A DNA stretch of 64,000 bases from positions 248,001 through 312,000 of the forward strand of contig NZ_JAHLPY010000001.1 in the NCBI RefSeq assembly GCF_018918155.1. The letters are read 5' to 3'. The notes beneath the pieces were generated by a model that worked only from the letters and a program-made list of their open reading frames with translations, was not told the DNA's origin and did no database searches. Below are positions 1 to 9,135 of this stretch, in pieces. The stretch is from Anaerostipes sp. MSJ-23 (GTDB taxonomy: Bacteria > Bacillota > Clostridia > Lachnospirales > Lachnospiraceae). Both the position numbers and the translations under genes were made by a program. The stretch's first letter is position 1. Every line of letters starts with the position of its first letter.

Positions 1-430
1 TTCCTGCAATATGCGGCATAAACATTAGGATTTTTAGAATGATTGGATGAATAAAATCCACAATGATCACACATGCCACACCCCAGATGAGTGAAAATAA
101 AAGGCAAACATATCCTCCAATATTTAATGGCTGTTTTGTATAATCCCACCATCTGGCATGAAAAATTTTTTCCATGAGCCATCCGGTTAATCCTTCTAAT
201 ACCGTAACCAAAACTACAGAAGCTACATATAGCAAAAGCAAATTTCCTCTATATTGATTCAAGCACAAAACGACGGTCGTAACCCCTAGCCCATAAATTG
301 GACAAATCGGTCCATTTAAAAAACCGCGGTTGACAAACTGGCGTTGTTTCACCGCGGCATAAGCTACTTCCGTACACCATCCGAAAAATCCATATACAAA
401 AAACGACAGTAATACATAATAAACTGACAT
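1..430 (-). CDS. CmpB-family putative ABC-transporter-type membrane protein (C-terminus cut by window edge)
   Basis: The reading frame is open from the ATG at 430 to the window edge, so the C-terminus is missing. The N-terminus reads MSVYYVLLSFFVYGFFGWCTEV and is followed by FVNRGFLNGPICPIYG. This pairing of FxGWCxEV with NRGFLNGPICPIYG is the signature I know from the ABC_trans_CmpB family (Pfam PF06541), a multi-pass membrane protein family of unknown substrate. At least four hydrophobic segments are visible in the part present. A good ribosome site (AAAGGAG) precedes the ATG by 8 bases. The start lies 21 bases after the mnmA stop with no terminator between, so it is probably the last gene of the isc-mnmA transcript. 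The family is fairly secure; the function is unknown. Confidence 0.75.
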   Translation of the reverse strand, partial: MSVYYVLLSFFVYGFFGWCTEVAYAAVKQRQFVNRGFLNGPICPIYGLGVTTVVLCLNQYRGNLLLLYVASVVLVTVLEGLTGWLMEKIFHARWWDYTKQPLNIGGYVCLLFSLIWGVACVIIVDFIHPIILKILMFMPHIAG

Positions 431-451
431 GAATTTTCTCCTTTTGATTGT

Positions 452-1537
452 CTACAGTTTCACTGCTTTTTCAATCGTTGCACCTCCAACAACCAGATCA
501 CCATCATAAAATACAACAGCTTGTCCTGGTGTTACAGCGCGTTGTGGTTCATCGAAGACAACTTTGATTCGGTCTTCACCATCCATAGAAATGGTACATG
601 GTACTTCCGGACTATTATAACGAATTTTTGCCTTTACGCGAACCTCTCCTTCGATGCCAGCAACTGGCATAAAGTTTACATTTGTTGCATAAAGAACATC
701 TGTAAAGAGTTTATCTTTCGTTCCAATAACAACTTCATTTGTATCTTTATCTACACGAATTACATAGCCTGGCTGTTTTAATGAAAGCCCAAGACCTCTT
801 CTCTGTCCGATCGTGTAATTGATAATTCCTTTATGCTTTCCTAAAATATTTCCTTCCGTATCAACAAAATTTCCTTTCGGAATCGAAATACCTGTTGTTT
901 CTTCAATGAAACTTCCATAATCATGATCAACAAAACAAATATCTTGACTATCTGGTTTATGCGCTACCGGAAGACCAATCTGTTCTGCGATCTGACGGAT
1001 TTCATCTTTTGAGTATTGTCCGACTGGCATCAGTGTTTTCGAAAGCTGGTTTTGTGTCAGATTATAAAGGGCATAGGTCTGATCTTTCTTTAATGTCTTG
1101 GATCTTTTAAGTGCATATCGTCCATTTTCACATTGAACAATCTGTGCATAGTGACCGGTTGCAATATAATCTGCACCAATATCCAGGCATCGTTTCAGAA
1201 GAGATTCCCATTTGACATACCGATTGCAAGCGATACAAGGATTTGGTGTTCTCGCATTCAGATATTCCTCACAAAAATAGTCAATGACTTTTTCCTTAAA
1301 ATCTTTTCGGAAATTCATGACATAATAAGGGATTCCAATGGTATTTGCAACTCTTCTGGCATCATCTACCGCAGAAAGTCCACAACAACCGCCATTTTCC
1401 TGCTGTACAATCTCTTCTTCTTCCTGCCAGATCTGCATCGTAACTCCGATTACATCGTAACCTTGTTCTTTCAGCAAATAGGCTGCCACGGAGGAGTCAA
1501 CTCCTCCTGACATTCCAACAACTACCTTTTCTTTCAC
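452..1537 (-). CDS. mnmA: tRNA-specific 2-thiouridylase MnmA
   Basis: MnmA activates U34 of Lys, Glu and Gln tRNAs with ATP and exchanges oxygen for sulfur. The 361-residue protein carries the PP-loop GMSGGVDSS (residues 8-16) and the catalytic cysteines Cys101 (NPCIACNR) and Cys201 (SQDICFV). I chose a GTG start at 1537 because AGGAGTG lies just upstream and the protein then has the usual family length. Longer in-frame starts would run back into iscU and add 38 unconserved residues. The gap from the iscU stop is only 10 bases. Sulfur probably comes from IscS, encoded two genes upstream. Confidence 0.95.
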   Translation of the reverse strand: MKEKVVVGMSGGVDSSVAAYLLKEQGYDVIGVTMQIWQEEEEIVQQENGGCCGLSAVDDARRVANTIGIPYYVMNFRKDFKEKVIDYFCEEYLNARTPNPCIACNRYVKWESLLKRCLDIGADYIATGHYAQIVQCENGRYALKRSKTLKKDQTYALYNLTQNQLSKTLMPVGQYSKDEIRQIAEQIGLPVAHKPDSQDICFVDHDYGSFIEETTGISIPKGNFVDTEGNILGKHKGIINYTIGQRRGLGLSLKQPGYVIRVDKDTNEVVIGTKDKLFTDVLYATNVNFMPVAGIEGEVRVKAKIRYNSPEVPCTISMDGEDRIKVVFDEPQRAVTPGQAVVFYDGDLVVGGATIEKAVKL

Positions 1538-1547
1538 AATATCACTC

Positions 1548-1985
1548 CTAGTATTCTTCCTCTTCTTCTCCTTCGCTGATATCTGTCTTTGGTTTTTCCA
1601 GACCTTCAATCTTAATTCCGTTCTTTTCTGCATAATCCCACAATGCTGCATGAATTGCTTCTTCTGCTAACAGAGAACAATGGATTTTTACTGGTGGAAG
1701 ACCATCTAATGCTTCCATAACAGCTTTATTTGTTACTTCCAGCGCCTGCTGAATATTCTTTCCTTTTACAAGCTCTGTTGCCATACTGCTTGTTGCAACT
1801 GCTGCTCCACATCCAAATGTTTTAAATTTTACATCCTGAATGATTCCATTATCATCGATATCAAGATAAATTCTCATGATATCTCCACATTTTGCATTTC
1901 CAACAGTTCCAACACCACTGGCGTTTTCAATTTCTCCTACATTTCTTGGATGCTGAAAATGATCCATAACTTTTTCGCTGTACAT
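1548..1985 (-). CDS. iscU: Iron-sulfur cluster scaffold IscU/NifU N-domain
   Basis: The 145-residue protein is a NifU-type scaffold on which IscS builds Fe-S clusters. Three cluster-ligand cysteines are visible: Cys33 in NAKCGD, Cys59 in FGCGAA and Cys103 in IHCSLL. The start at 1985 (MYSEKVMDHF) is preceded by AGGAGG at good distance; an upstream in-frame ATG lacks one. The acidic C-terminal tail (EGEEEEEY) is typical of clostridial versions. It sits between iscS and mnmA in one transcript, so it probably serves as the general Fe-S scaffold in a genome without a full proteobacterial isc set. Whether hscA/hscB homologues exist cannot be seen here. Confidence 0.93.
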   Translation of the reverse strand: MYSEKVMDHFQHPRNVGEIENASGVGTVGNAKCGDIMRIYLDIDDNGIIQDVKFKTFGCGAAVATSSMATELVKGKNIQQALEVTNKAVMEALDGLPPVKIHCSLLAEEAIHAALWDYAEKNGIKIEGLEKPKTDISEGEEEEEY

Positions 1986-2064
1986 CGTTTTATTTCCTCC
2001 TATATTTCCGATCAATCTCCTTTGTAAATGAGATTTTATTTTCTATGATATATTCCTATTTTTC

Positions 2065-3246
2065 TTATTTATTCTTTTTTACAAAATCTTCGTAAAGCGG
2101 AGACATGGTTCTTAATCGATCTACGATTTCTTTTAATTTGTCAACAACGTAATCCATATCTTCTTTTGTTGTTTCTTCTCCAAGTGTCATACGAAGAGAT
2201 CCATGAGCAATTTCATGAGGCAGTCCAATTGCAAGCAGTACATGAGATGGATCTAAGGATCCTGAAGTACATGCAGATCCGCTGGAAGCACATACACCTG
2301 CCATATCAAGCATGATCAGCAGAGATTCTCCTTCTACAAACTGGAAACTAATGTTGATATTATTTGGAAGACGTCTCTTTCTATCTCCATTTAAACGGCA
2401 ATAAGGAATTTCTGAAAGAATACGATCAATTGCGTAATCTCTGAGCTCTGTTTCTTTTTTAATTCTTTCATCCATTGTAGAAAATGCAATTTCAACGGCT
2501 TTTCCAAGTCCTACAATTCCAGTTACATTTTCTGTACCTGCACGACGTTTTCTTTCTTGTGCTCCACCATGAACAAAGGAACGAAGTTTTAATCCCTTAC
2601 GAATATAGAGGAAACCAATTCCTTTTGGTCCATTTAATTTATGACCACTGGCACTTAACATATCAATGTGATATTCATCTACATTAATTGGCAGCTGTCC
2701 ATATGCCTGAACTGCATCTGTATGGAAAATAACATCGTGTTTCTTTGCAATTTCACCAATTTCCTTGATTGGCTGAATGGTTCCAATTTCGTTATTCGCA
2801 AACATCACAGAAATTAAAATTGTATCTGGGCGGATGGCTGCTTCTAACTGATCCAATTTCAAAATACCATTTTCATCTACATCAATATATGTGATTTCAA
2901 ATCCTCTGGATTCAAGATATTCACATGTATGAAGAATTGCATGATGTTCAATTTTACTTGTGATAATATGTTTTCCTTTTTTCTGATATGCTTCAGCAGT
3001 TGCCTTTAAAGCCCAGTTATCAGACTCGGATCCACCGGCTGTAAAATAAATATTTTCTGCATCTGTTCCAAGACTTTTCGCAATAATATCTCTGCTTTTA
3101 TCTACAACTTTACGGTTATTTAAAGCTGGTGTGTATACACTTGATGGATTCCAGAAGTTTTCTGTGAAATATGGAAGCATTGCTTCTACGACTTCTGGTC
3201 TGGCTGCTGTTGTTGCTGCATGATCTAAATAAATTAATTTACCCAT
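2065..3246 (-). CDS. iscS: Cysteine desulfurase IscS/NifS
   Basis: This PLP enzyme takes sulfur from L-cysteine as a persulfide and hands it to IscU and probably MnmA. In the 393-residue protein the PLP lysine is Lys203 (SGHKLNGPKG) and the persulfide cysteine is Cys325 within SSGSACTSG. The substrate-side motifs LDHAATT (residues 7-13) and FTAGGSESDN are present. The ATG at 3246 follows AAGGTAGG. It lies 12 bases after iscR and 79 bases before iscU, so all four genes probably share the promoter upstream of iscR. Confidence 0.95.
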   Translation of the reverse strand: MGKLIYLDHAATTAARPEVVEAMLPYFTENFWNPSSVYTPALNNRKVVDKSRDIIAKSLGTDAENIYFTAGGSESDNWALKATAEAYQKKGKHIITSKIEHHAILHTCEYLESRGFEITYIDVDENGILKLDQLEAAIRPDTILISVMFANNEIGTIQPIKEIGEIAKKHDVIFHTDAVQAYGQLPINVDEYHIDMLSASGHKLNGPKGIGFLYIRKGLKLRSFVHGGAQERKRRAGTENVTGIVGLGKAVEIAFSTMDERIKKETELRDYAIDRILSEIPYCRLNGDRKRRLPNNINISFQFVEGESLLIMLDMAGVCASSGSACTSGSLDPSHVLLAIGLPHEIAHGSLRMTLGEETTKEDMDYVVDKLKEIVDRLRTMSPLYEDFVKKNK

Positions 3247-3258
3247 AATTACAGGTTC

Positions 3259-3714
3259 CTACCTTTCTGTTTCATCATCTTTCTTATGTAACTGTATTTT
3301 ATTAAAATCATCCATCAGTTCTCTCAAACTGATAGAATCTACTGTCTCCTGAATGCTGTCATTGATTCTTTTCCATACGGTCTTGGTCACACAGTATTTG
3401 GAACCTTTACATTCTTCTCCCTGTCCGATCAGTCCCGCGCAATCCACTAGATTCATATCACCTTCCAGGATTCTTAAAACATCTCCTACGGAAACGCTCT
3501 CAGGATCGGCTGAAAGCAGGTAACCTCCTTGCGCTCCGCGAATACTCTTAATAATTCCCGCTTTTTTTAATTTTGGGAGCAGCTGCTCCAAATAGCGCAC
3601 GGTCACATTCTGTCTTACGGAAATCACACTGATTGCTACAGGTCCTTCTTCACTGTGCACTGCGATGTCTACCAAAGCCCGTAATCCATACTGTCCTCTT
3701 GTCGATAATTTCAT
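3259..3714 (-). CDS. iscR: Rrf2-family regulator, IscR type
   Basis: The 151-residue protein has an N-terminal winged helix (MKLSTRGQYGLRALVDIA) and three cysteines at 92, 102 and 108. This is the spacing used by IscR-type Rrf2 proteins to hold a [2Fe-2S] cluster, so it probably senses Fe-S status. It is the first gene of the iscR-iscS-iscU-mnmA operon, which suggests autoregulation and control of the Fe-S supply. GAGGTGAG precedes the ATG at 3714. A CymR-like cysteine-metabolism regulator is an alternative, but the cysteine triad and the neighbours favour IscR. Confidence 0.88.
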   Translation of the reverse strand: MKLSTRGQYGLRALVDIAVHSEEGPVAISVISVRQNVTVRYLEQLLPKLKKAGIIKSIRGAQGGYLLSADPESVSVGDVLRILEGDMNLVDCAGLIGQGEECKGSKYCVTKTVWKRINDSIQETVDSISLRELMDDFNKIQLHKKDDETER

Positions 3715-3725
3715 TGACTCACCTC

Positions 3726-3749
3726 AATCCCGACTGTTTAACTAGGATT
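3726..3749 (-). promoter_or_regulatory. Candidate IscR operator upstream of iscR
   Basis: An imperfect palindrome with outer arms AATCC and GGATT lies between the -10 box and the iscR ribosome site. Its CCTAGTT-N4-AGTCGGG core resembles Rrf2/IscR boxes of Clostridia as I remember them. The placement just downstream of the promoter would let a bound regulator block transcription. This is inferred from position and symmetry only. Confidence 0.5.
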
Positions 3750-3758
3750 TTCCTTGTT

Positions 3759-3787
3759 ATCTTATCATCCCAGAACGGCACTGTCAA
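3759..3787 (-). promoter_or_regulatory. Sigma-A promoter of the iscR-iscS-iscU-mnmA operon
   Basis: On the minus strand TTGACA (3787-3782) and TAAGAT (3764-3759) are separated by 17 bases. This is a near-consensus vegetative promoter about 45 bases upstream of the iscR start. Confidence 0.8.
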
Positions 3788-3851
3788 CCAAAATACCGCA
3801 TATCTTATTTTTTATTTTCATACAATAAAAAAAAGAAGAAAAGGCAAGTTT

Positions 3852-5162
3852 ATGAAAAAGGCAGGACCGTTTATTCATGGCACTTTAATCTTAATTACAG
3901 CAAACCTTTTTGCCCGCCTAATGGGTTTCTATAATAGAATATTTCTGGCGGGTCTAATTGGTGCTCACCAAATGGGAGTTTATCAGCTTATTTTTCCTAT
4001 TTATCTTGTTGGTTTCTCTCTTTGTTTTCAAGGATTCCAGACTGCTCTTTCCAAAATCGTTGCTTCCAAAAAAGCTGCCGGACAGGAAGCCAGTGCTAGA
4101 AAAATTTTAAAAATCACCGTCTATTTTACTATGATGTTGTCTGTTTTTTTCTCTGTTTTTATTTTTTTCACTGCAGATGAAATTGGACGAACATTTTTAA
4201 AGGAAACGGACTGCATCCCGTGTCTTAAACTTGCAGTAATTGCTCTCCCAATGGTTGGCATAAAAGCATGTATCCACAGCTGGTCTCTCGGCATGGGACA
4301 CTCAGAGCTTCCTGCGCTCTCCCTTTGTATTGAGCAAATTGCACGAGTGGCCTCTATTTTTCTAATTTCTATCACTTTCTTTGCCCGTTTACCCGTTGCC
4401 GCACTCATTGCTGTTGCTGGTATGGTAATTGGAGAATTTATTTCTCTTTGTTTTACACTCTTCTTTTACTTTTTTTCAAAAAAAACATCCTTACCTTCAA
4501 GGGATTCCTCTGAGTCTCTTTTTCGTGAACTCTTTGATCTTGGATTTCCTCTCACCTGCAATGCTCTTTCTGTCACCCTCCTTCAAAGTGTACAAAGCAT
4601 TCTAATACCAATGATGCTAACCAGATTTTATGGAAACCAGCATGAAGCTGTGGAAATTTATGGAGTTCTTACTGGAATGACCCTTCCATTCCTGCTTTTT
4701 CCATCCACCATCACAGGTTCTCTATCTGTTATGCTTCTTCCAAAAGTATCTGCAGCCAAAACAGAAGGGAATCACAAACTCTTATATCGTGCTGTACGCT
4801 ACCCGGTTTTCTTTTGTCTCTTTCTTGGTTTTTGTGGCTTTTTTGGCTTCTTTACTTTTGGTCCATGGATCGGACAGCTTGTCTTTGGCAGTACTATCTG
4901 TGGTGATTATTTGCGTTCTCTTTCTTTTTTATGCCCATTTCTTTATCTTTCTGGAACTCTTGCCAGTATTTTAAATGGTATGGGAAAAACAAAAGCAACT
5001 TTATTTCATAATAGCATTTCCCTAACTGTTCAAATTTTATTTATTGTTTTTGTAATACCTATTTATGGAATTCGTGGATATTTATGGGGAATGATGACTA
5101 GCTCCCTTTTGCTCGTCACCTTAAATTCTCTCCACCTAAAAAAAGAATTATACCGACTGTAA
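3852..5162 (+). CDS. SpoVB-like polysaccharide/lipid flippase (MOP superfamily)
   Basis: The 436-residue protein is highly hydrophobic with roughly 12 to 14 membrane spans. Its N-terminus (FIHGTLILITANLFARLMGF, then FLAGLIGAHQMGVYQL) matches the opening of SpoVB/MurJ-type flippases, which move lipid-linked cell-wall or spore-cortex precursors across the membrane. The start at 3852 sits in an A-rich leader with a weak AAAGGCAAG ribosome site; the frame upstream lies inside iscR on the other strand and is not plausible. At 436 residues it is shorter than Bacillus SpoVB (about 518), so I do not assign the symbol. It is a single gene between convergent and divergent neighbours. Confidence 0.8.
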   Translation: MKKAGPFIHGTLILITANLFARLMGFYNRIFLAGLIGAHQMGVYQLIFPIYLVGFSLCFQGFQTALSKIVASKKAAGQEASARKILKITVYFTMMLSVFFSVFIFFTADEIGRTFLKETDCIPCLKLAVIALPMVGIKACIHSWSLGMGHSELPALSLCIEQIARVASIFLISITFFARLPVAALIAVAGMVIGEFISLCFTLFFYFFSKKTSLPSRDSSESLFRELFDLGFPLTCNALSVTLLQSVQSILIPMMLTRFYGNQHEAVEIYGVLTGMTLPFLLFPSTITGSLSVMLLPKVSAAKTEGNHKLLYRAVRYPVFFCLFLGFCGFFGFFTFGPWIGQLVFGSTICGDYLRSLSFLCPFLYLSGTLASILNGMGKTKATLFHNSISLTVQILFIVFVIPIYGIRGYLWGMMTSSLLLVTLNSLHLKKELYRL

Positions 5163-5174
5163 TACAGACAAACA

Positions 5175-5218
5175 AAGAAAAGAGGTTACAATATTGATGC
5201 AACCTCTCTTCTTTCTTA
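5175..5218. terminator. Bidirectional intrinsic terminator
   Basis: The arms AAAGAAAAGAGGTT and AACCTCTCTTCTTT pair around a short loop, with U-rich sequence available on both strands. It separates the convergent flippase and subtilase genes and overlaps the subtilase stop codon. Confidence 0.75.
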
Positions 5219-6892
5219 CCTTATTTTTAAAAATGTTTCATATAAGTCTACCGCTCCAAATCCCCATTCCTGATTTGGATAAGTTTTTGTAGCGTCTCTT
5301 TTTGCTCCCCGGATGAGATAATTTTTAATTCTGGTTGTATTAATTTCAATGTCATTTCCTTTAACATATCCCCATTCCAGCATCAATGCCGCCATTCCAG
5401 CAACAATGGCACCCGATACACTCGTTCCAGTTTTTCTTCCAAAACGATTTCTTGGAAGTGCCCCTAGAATTTCAACTCCAGGAGCTGCAAAATCTGGATG
5501 AATGGCATTTCTTGGAAACCCTCTGCTGCTATCAATGTAAATACTACCATTATTAGAATTATAATTTGATACACAAATCAATGCACTTGCGTTGCCTGGT
5601 GCTACTAAGTTATTAAATGGATTTGATTCGAGAAAAAAAGTATCTTCCGAAAGGAAATTAGAAATTGGAAGCCAAAGATCAAATTCTCGACTTCCCATAT
5701 GATCATCTGTAACATAAATATTCCATATTCCCTGTGCTGGATGTTGAAACCGCATGACGATTCCAGGCGCTCCTGCAACCGCATCAACCGTAAAATAATC
5801 AACGATCAGTCTCGTTTTTTCCAAAAGGAAACTAACTTCTCTCTGTCCTCTTAGTCCACCTGCAATCCTTCCAGTTCTCTGACCAGATGGAGATTCAATG
5901 TCAACATAAAAAGCATTTGGCGGCATTCCCCACAATTCTACTGTAAATCCATATTCCGATGGTCCAACTTTTAATTCCACTCTACTTGCATTTTCTGTTA
6001 CAATTCCACTGTAATGATGCCTTGATTGTCCCTCATTTCCGCCACTAACGACAATGGCAGTTCCTTTTAACGGTGCAAGCGTTGACAAATATTGATCCAA
6101 AGGACCTGTTCCTAAATGAGAAGCTAAGCTCGTTCCCATTCCAATAAACAATACAATCGGTTTTTTTAACTTTTGCGCTACAAGAGTAATATAGCGAATG
6201 GCAAGCATCATATCCGTCTCTGCATATGCTTCATAAGATGGATCCAAGCAGTAAAATTCTTTCAAATAATCTTTTGCCTGGCGAAGCTTGACTATAATCA
6301 ATTGTACATCGGGTGCAACTCCTGTAAATCCATTTTCTTCGGAAAGATTTCCACCGATCAAGCTCGCAAGAAAAGTTCCATGTCCTGATGTATCTGTAGA
6401 AGGCACCACTTTGAATGGTTCTTTGCTTTGAATTGCCTGCTCAATTTCTTCCTTTGTATATTCTGTCCCATAATCAAAAATTGCTTTTCCTTCTTCATTT
6501 TCAATGGTTTGGTCCCAGATAGAATAAATTTTTGATGACTGATCTTCATATTGAAATACACGATTCTGATAATCAATTCCAGTATCAATCATGCCGACTA
6601 ATACACCACTTCCCGAAAGATCCAGTCCAGCTCTTTTTACCTGAGCAACTCCTATTTCCTCCATAACAGCAGTGTCCATCAAACCAAAACACCTTGGAAT
6701 CGAATTATACTCATAATCGCTACTCCGAAATACCGTTTGTCCTTTTTTTGGTACATACGCCACAGAAAAACGATTACTGATTGGAATTACACAATCAGTA
6801 GCAAATCTTTTTTTCACATCCTCAATAATCGTGCTATATTCTACAATAAATTCAAAATAATCTTCACTCGATGGTACGCCTTTGCAATCCAT
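5216..6892 (-). CDS. S8 subtilisin-like serine protease, Csp-like
   Basis: The 558-residue protein has no signal peptide. Residues 1-90 look like the prodomain found in clostridial Csp proteases. The catalytic triad is complete: Asp103 (MIDTGID), His171 (DTSGHGTF) and Ser491 (KTGTSVSGA), with the oxyanion Asn in VSGGNEG near residue 286. About 150 residues inserted between the Asn region and the Ser, including a beta-rich segment (310-410), match the jellyroll insertion of CspB. Csp proteases cleave the cortex hydrolase zymogen SleC during spore germination, so a germination role is likely but inferred. No partner Csp or sleC is visible here. Confidence 0.85.
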   Translation of the reverse strand: MDCKGVPSSEDYFEFIVEYSTIIEDVKKRFATDCVIPISNRFSVAYVPKKGQTVFRSSDYEYNSIPRCFGLMDTAVMEEIGVAQVKRAGLDLSGSGVLVGMIDTGIDYQNRVFQYEDQSSKIYSIWDQTIENEEGKAIFDYGTEYTKEEIEQAIQSKEPFKVVPSTDTSGHGTFLASLIGGNLSEENGFTGVAPDVQLIIVKLRQAKDYLKEFYCLDPSYEAYAETDMMLAIRYITLVAQKLKKPIVLFIGMGTSLASHLGTGPLDQYLSTLAPLKGTAIVVSGGNEGQSRHHYSGIVTENASRVELKVGPSEYGFTVELWGMPPNAFYVDIESPSGQRTGRIAGGLRGQREVSFLLEKTRLIVDYFTVDAVAGAPGIVMRFQHPAQGIWNIYVTDDHMGSREFDLWLPISNFLSEDTFFLESNPFNNLVAPGNASALICVSNYNSNNGSIYIDSSRGFPRNAIHPDFAAPGVEILGALPRNRFGRKTGTSVSGAIVAGMAALMLEWGYVKGNDIEINTTRIKNYLIRGAKRDATKTYPNQEWGFGAVDLYETFLKIR

Positions 6893-6949
6893 GCAAACCT
6901 CTTTTTTACTTAATATATGCCCTGCATATTTCCTTTATGTACTAAAAAA

Positions 6950-8905
6950 TTAATACTGTTCTGTTAAAACACCTTTCTGATAAGCCCATAAAAGTTGTTC
7001 AAGATCTGCTATTTTTTCTTTTAATTCTTTTCCAATATCCGTATCTTCTACACATTTTCTTCTTGTTACTTTTTTAATAACGATTGTGTCTGAATGAATA
7101 TCCGTTTCTTCTCTGATTGCTTCATCTCTTGATTTAAACGGTTCATGGGCGACTAACTTTAATCCATAAGAGTTTGATACAAGAGTATACCCTGCAATAC
7201 CTGTTGTTTTTTGGTAAGCTTTTGAAAATCCTCCATCAATGATAAACAATTTTCCATTACATTTGATAGGGCTTTCTCCTTTTTTAACCGCAACCGGCAT
7301 ATGACCATTGACGATTTTTCCAGTTTCTGGATTCAATCCAAATTCTTTTAGAATCTGATTGATTACTTTTTCATCTTCAATTAAGCGATAATAGAAATCT
7401 TTCTTTTCTACTTTTACAGCCGCATCGTCAAGGAAATAGCGTTCAAACGTTGCCATTTTATCTTTTCCATAAACTGGCGAATTCTCATTAGACCAAATAA
7501 ACCACATAATATCCTGTCCATAAGCACGAGCTTCCATATCTTTTTCTTCATAATATCCCTGCCTTGCAAGATGTTCCAACACATCATATAAATTTTTTCC
7601 AGAGTAAGCAACTCCCTGAATTTCAACTTGACGAAAACTTCCATCTTCATTCAACGGCACGCATCCATGATATAGAAGCATATCATTACATACTTTATAA
7701 AGAGCTCCTTTTGAAAAAAGATAACGAACATGTTCATTTAAGTGAGCGCAATATTTAAATGCTGTCACAAGATGATCTACGACATATTCTTCTTCTTTTG
7801 TCAGCTTATATGGATCTTTTGGATCAATTGTTGGAAAATTGGTATCCTTTAGCGGATAGTCTTTTCCTTTGATCTTAACGGTTCCTTTTTTCAAATCAAT
7901 TTTATCAAGCAATAAACGGTCATCCATTAAAAAGTCTGGGCGGCGCTTGATCAATTGTCCTTCTAGCTTAAACTGAATAATTGCAATTGCCTTATGCATT
8001 TTTTTATTCAATTCTTCTTCGCGAATATCTTCCTTACATACTTCCCCAGACACATGGAAAAGTTCACATGGATCATCTTTATAACACTCCAAAGCAAATC
8101 TGGCCAGAGGAATCAAGTTAATTCCATAACCATTTTCAAGCACATCAAGATTATTATATCGCGCACAAATACGCACAACATTTGCAATACATGCCGGATG
8201 TCCAGATGCTGCTCCCATCCATAAAATATCATGGTTTCCCCACTGAATATCTACCGTGTGACAATTCATAATACAATCCATAATTCTATGAGGTCCTGGT
8301 CCTCGATCATAAATATCACCAATCACATGCAAATGATCAATCGTCAGCCTCTGAATCAGATGTGCCATCGCTGCAATAAACTGACGCACCCTTCCTGTTG
8401 TGATAATCGTTTCAAGAATTTGTTCCACATATCCCTTTTTGTCTAATGTTCTATGCTCTGTCATCAACTCTTCCATAATATAAGAGAATTCTTTTGGCAT
8501 TGCTTTACGCACTTTGGATCTTGTATACTTACTTGCCGTCAATCTTGCCATATGTACCAAACGAATCATCGTAACATGATACCATTCCATCATTTCGTTT
8601 TTTGTCATTTGTTCTTCCATCAAATCCATTTTCTGCTCTGGATAATAGATGACCGACGCTAGATTTTTCTTTTCCTTTGTTGTCAGCGTGTTTCCAAACT
8701 GATCTTCAATTTTACTTCTTACTGCCCCCGAACCATTTCGGACAATATGACTGAACTTTTCATATTCCCCATGAAGATCTGATACATAATGTTCTGTTCC
8801 TTTTGGAAGATGTAAAATTGCCTGAAGATTAATGATTTCCGTTGAAGCAGCTGCGATATTTGGATAACGAACTGCCAGTTCCTTTAAATACTTTACCTGA
8901 TTCAT
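6950..8905 (-). CDS. fbp: Fructose-1,6-bisphosphatase, class III
   Basis: The 651-residue protein matches the long Firmicute-type FBPase in length and sequence. Metallophosphoesterase motifs are present in order: VSDLHGEYEKF (about 42), IGDIYDRGPGP (about 196), WGNHD (about 222) and NGHMPV near 540. It converts fructose-1,6-bisphosphate to fructose-6-phosphate in gluconeogenesis. A strong AAAGGAGG site precedes the ATG at 8905. It is 57 bases upstream of the subtilase with no clear terminator between, and is probably transcribed from its own promoter in the region 8906-9020. Confidence 0.95.
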   Translation of the reverse strand: MNQVKYLKELAVRYPNIAAASTEIINLQAILHLPKGTEHYVSDLHGEYEKFSHIVRNGSGAVRSKIEDQFGNTLTTKEKKNLASVIYYPEQKMDLMEEQMTKNEMMEWYHVTMIRLVHMARLTASKYTRSKVRKAMPKEFSYIMEELMTEHRTLDKKGYVEQILETIITTGRVRQFIAAMAHLIQRLTIDHLHVIGDIYDRGPGPHRIMDCIMNCHTVDIQWGNHDILWMGAASGHPACIANVVRICARYNNLDVLENGYGINLIPLARFALECYKDDPCELFHVSGEVCKEDIREEELNKKMHKAIAIIQFKLEGQLIKRRPDFLMDDRLLLDKIDLKKGTVKIKGKDYPLKDTNFPTIDPKDPYKLTKEEEYVVDHLVTAFKYCAHLNEHVRYLFSKGALYKVCNDMLLYHGCVPLNEDGSFRQVEIQGVAYSGKNLYDVLEHLARQGYYEEKDMEARAYGQDIMWFIWSNENSPVYGKDKMATFERYFLDDAAVKVEKKDFYYRLIEDEKVINQILKEFGLNPETGKIVNGHMPVAVKKGESPIKCNGKLFIIDGGFSKAYQKTTGIAGYTLVSNSYGLKLVAHEPFKSRDEAIREETDIHSDTIVIKKVTRRKCVEDTDIGKELKEKIADLEQLLWAYQKGVLTEQY

Positions 8906-9020
8906 CGCGAACCTCCTTTTCCTTATCTTTTATTTTATCAATCCTTTTTGGAAATGACCAGCCCTGAACCATTCATTGATCAAACGATAACTTTTTTTCA
9001 TAGCAAACGCCTATACATAA

Positions 9021-9070
9021 AAATGACAGTCAGACTCTCCTACCCTAAAAAGCCTGCTGTCATTTTTTCC
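9021..9070 (-). terminator. Second hairpin in the clpX-fbp intergenic region
   Basis: Arms AAAATGACAG and CTGTCATTTT pair across a roughly 27-base loop that can itself pair partly. T runs flank both ends. On the minus strand it lies downstream of the main clpX terminator and about 115 bases before fbp, so it may be a back-up terminator or a leader hairpin. The rest of the 347-base gap (8906-9252) shows no convincing gene; a 61-codon plus-strand frame there is low-complexity and has no ribosome site. Confidence 0.55.
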
Positions 9071-9135
9071 GTTCTATTTTATTTTCAAATTCCTACCCAT
9101 TTTCCTTATTGTTTTTTCGTTTTCAAAAAATAAAA

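Noticed and set aside
1537-1651. Longer N-terminus of MnmA starting at 1651
   Set aside because: The extra 38 residues overlap iscU, are Lys/Arg-rich and unconserved, and a GTG with AGGAGTG explains the start at 1537.
8948-9133. Plus-strand 61-codon frame between fbp and clpX
   Set aside because: It has no ribosome site, is Phe/Pro-rich and runs through a hairpin; the interval is better explained as a terminator region.
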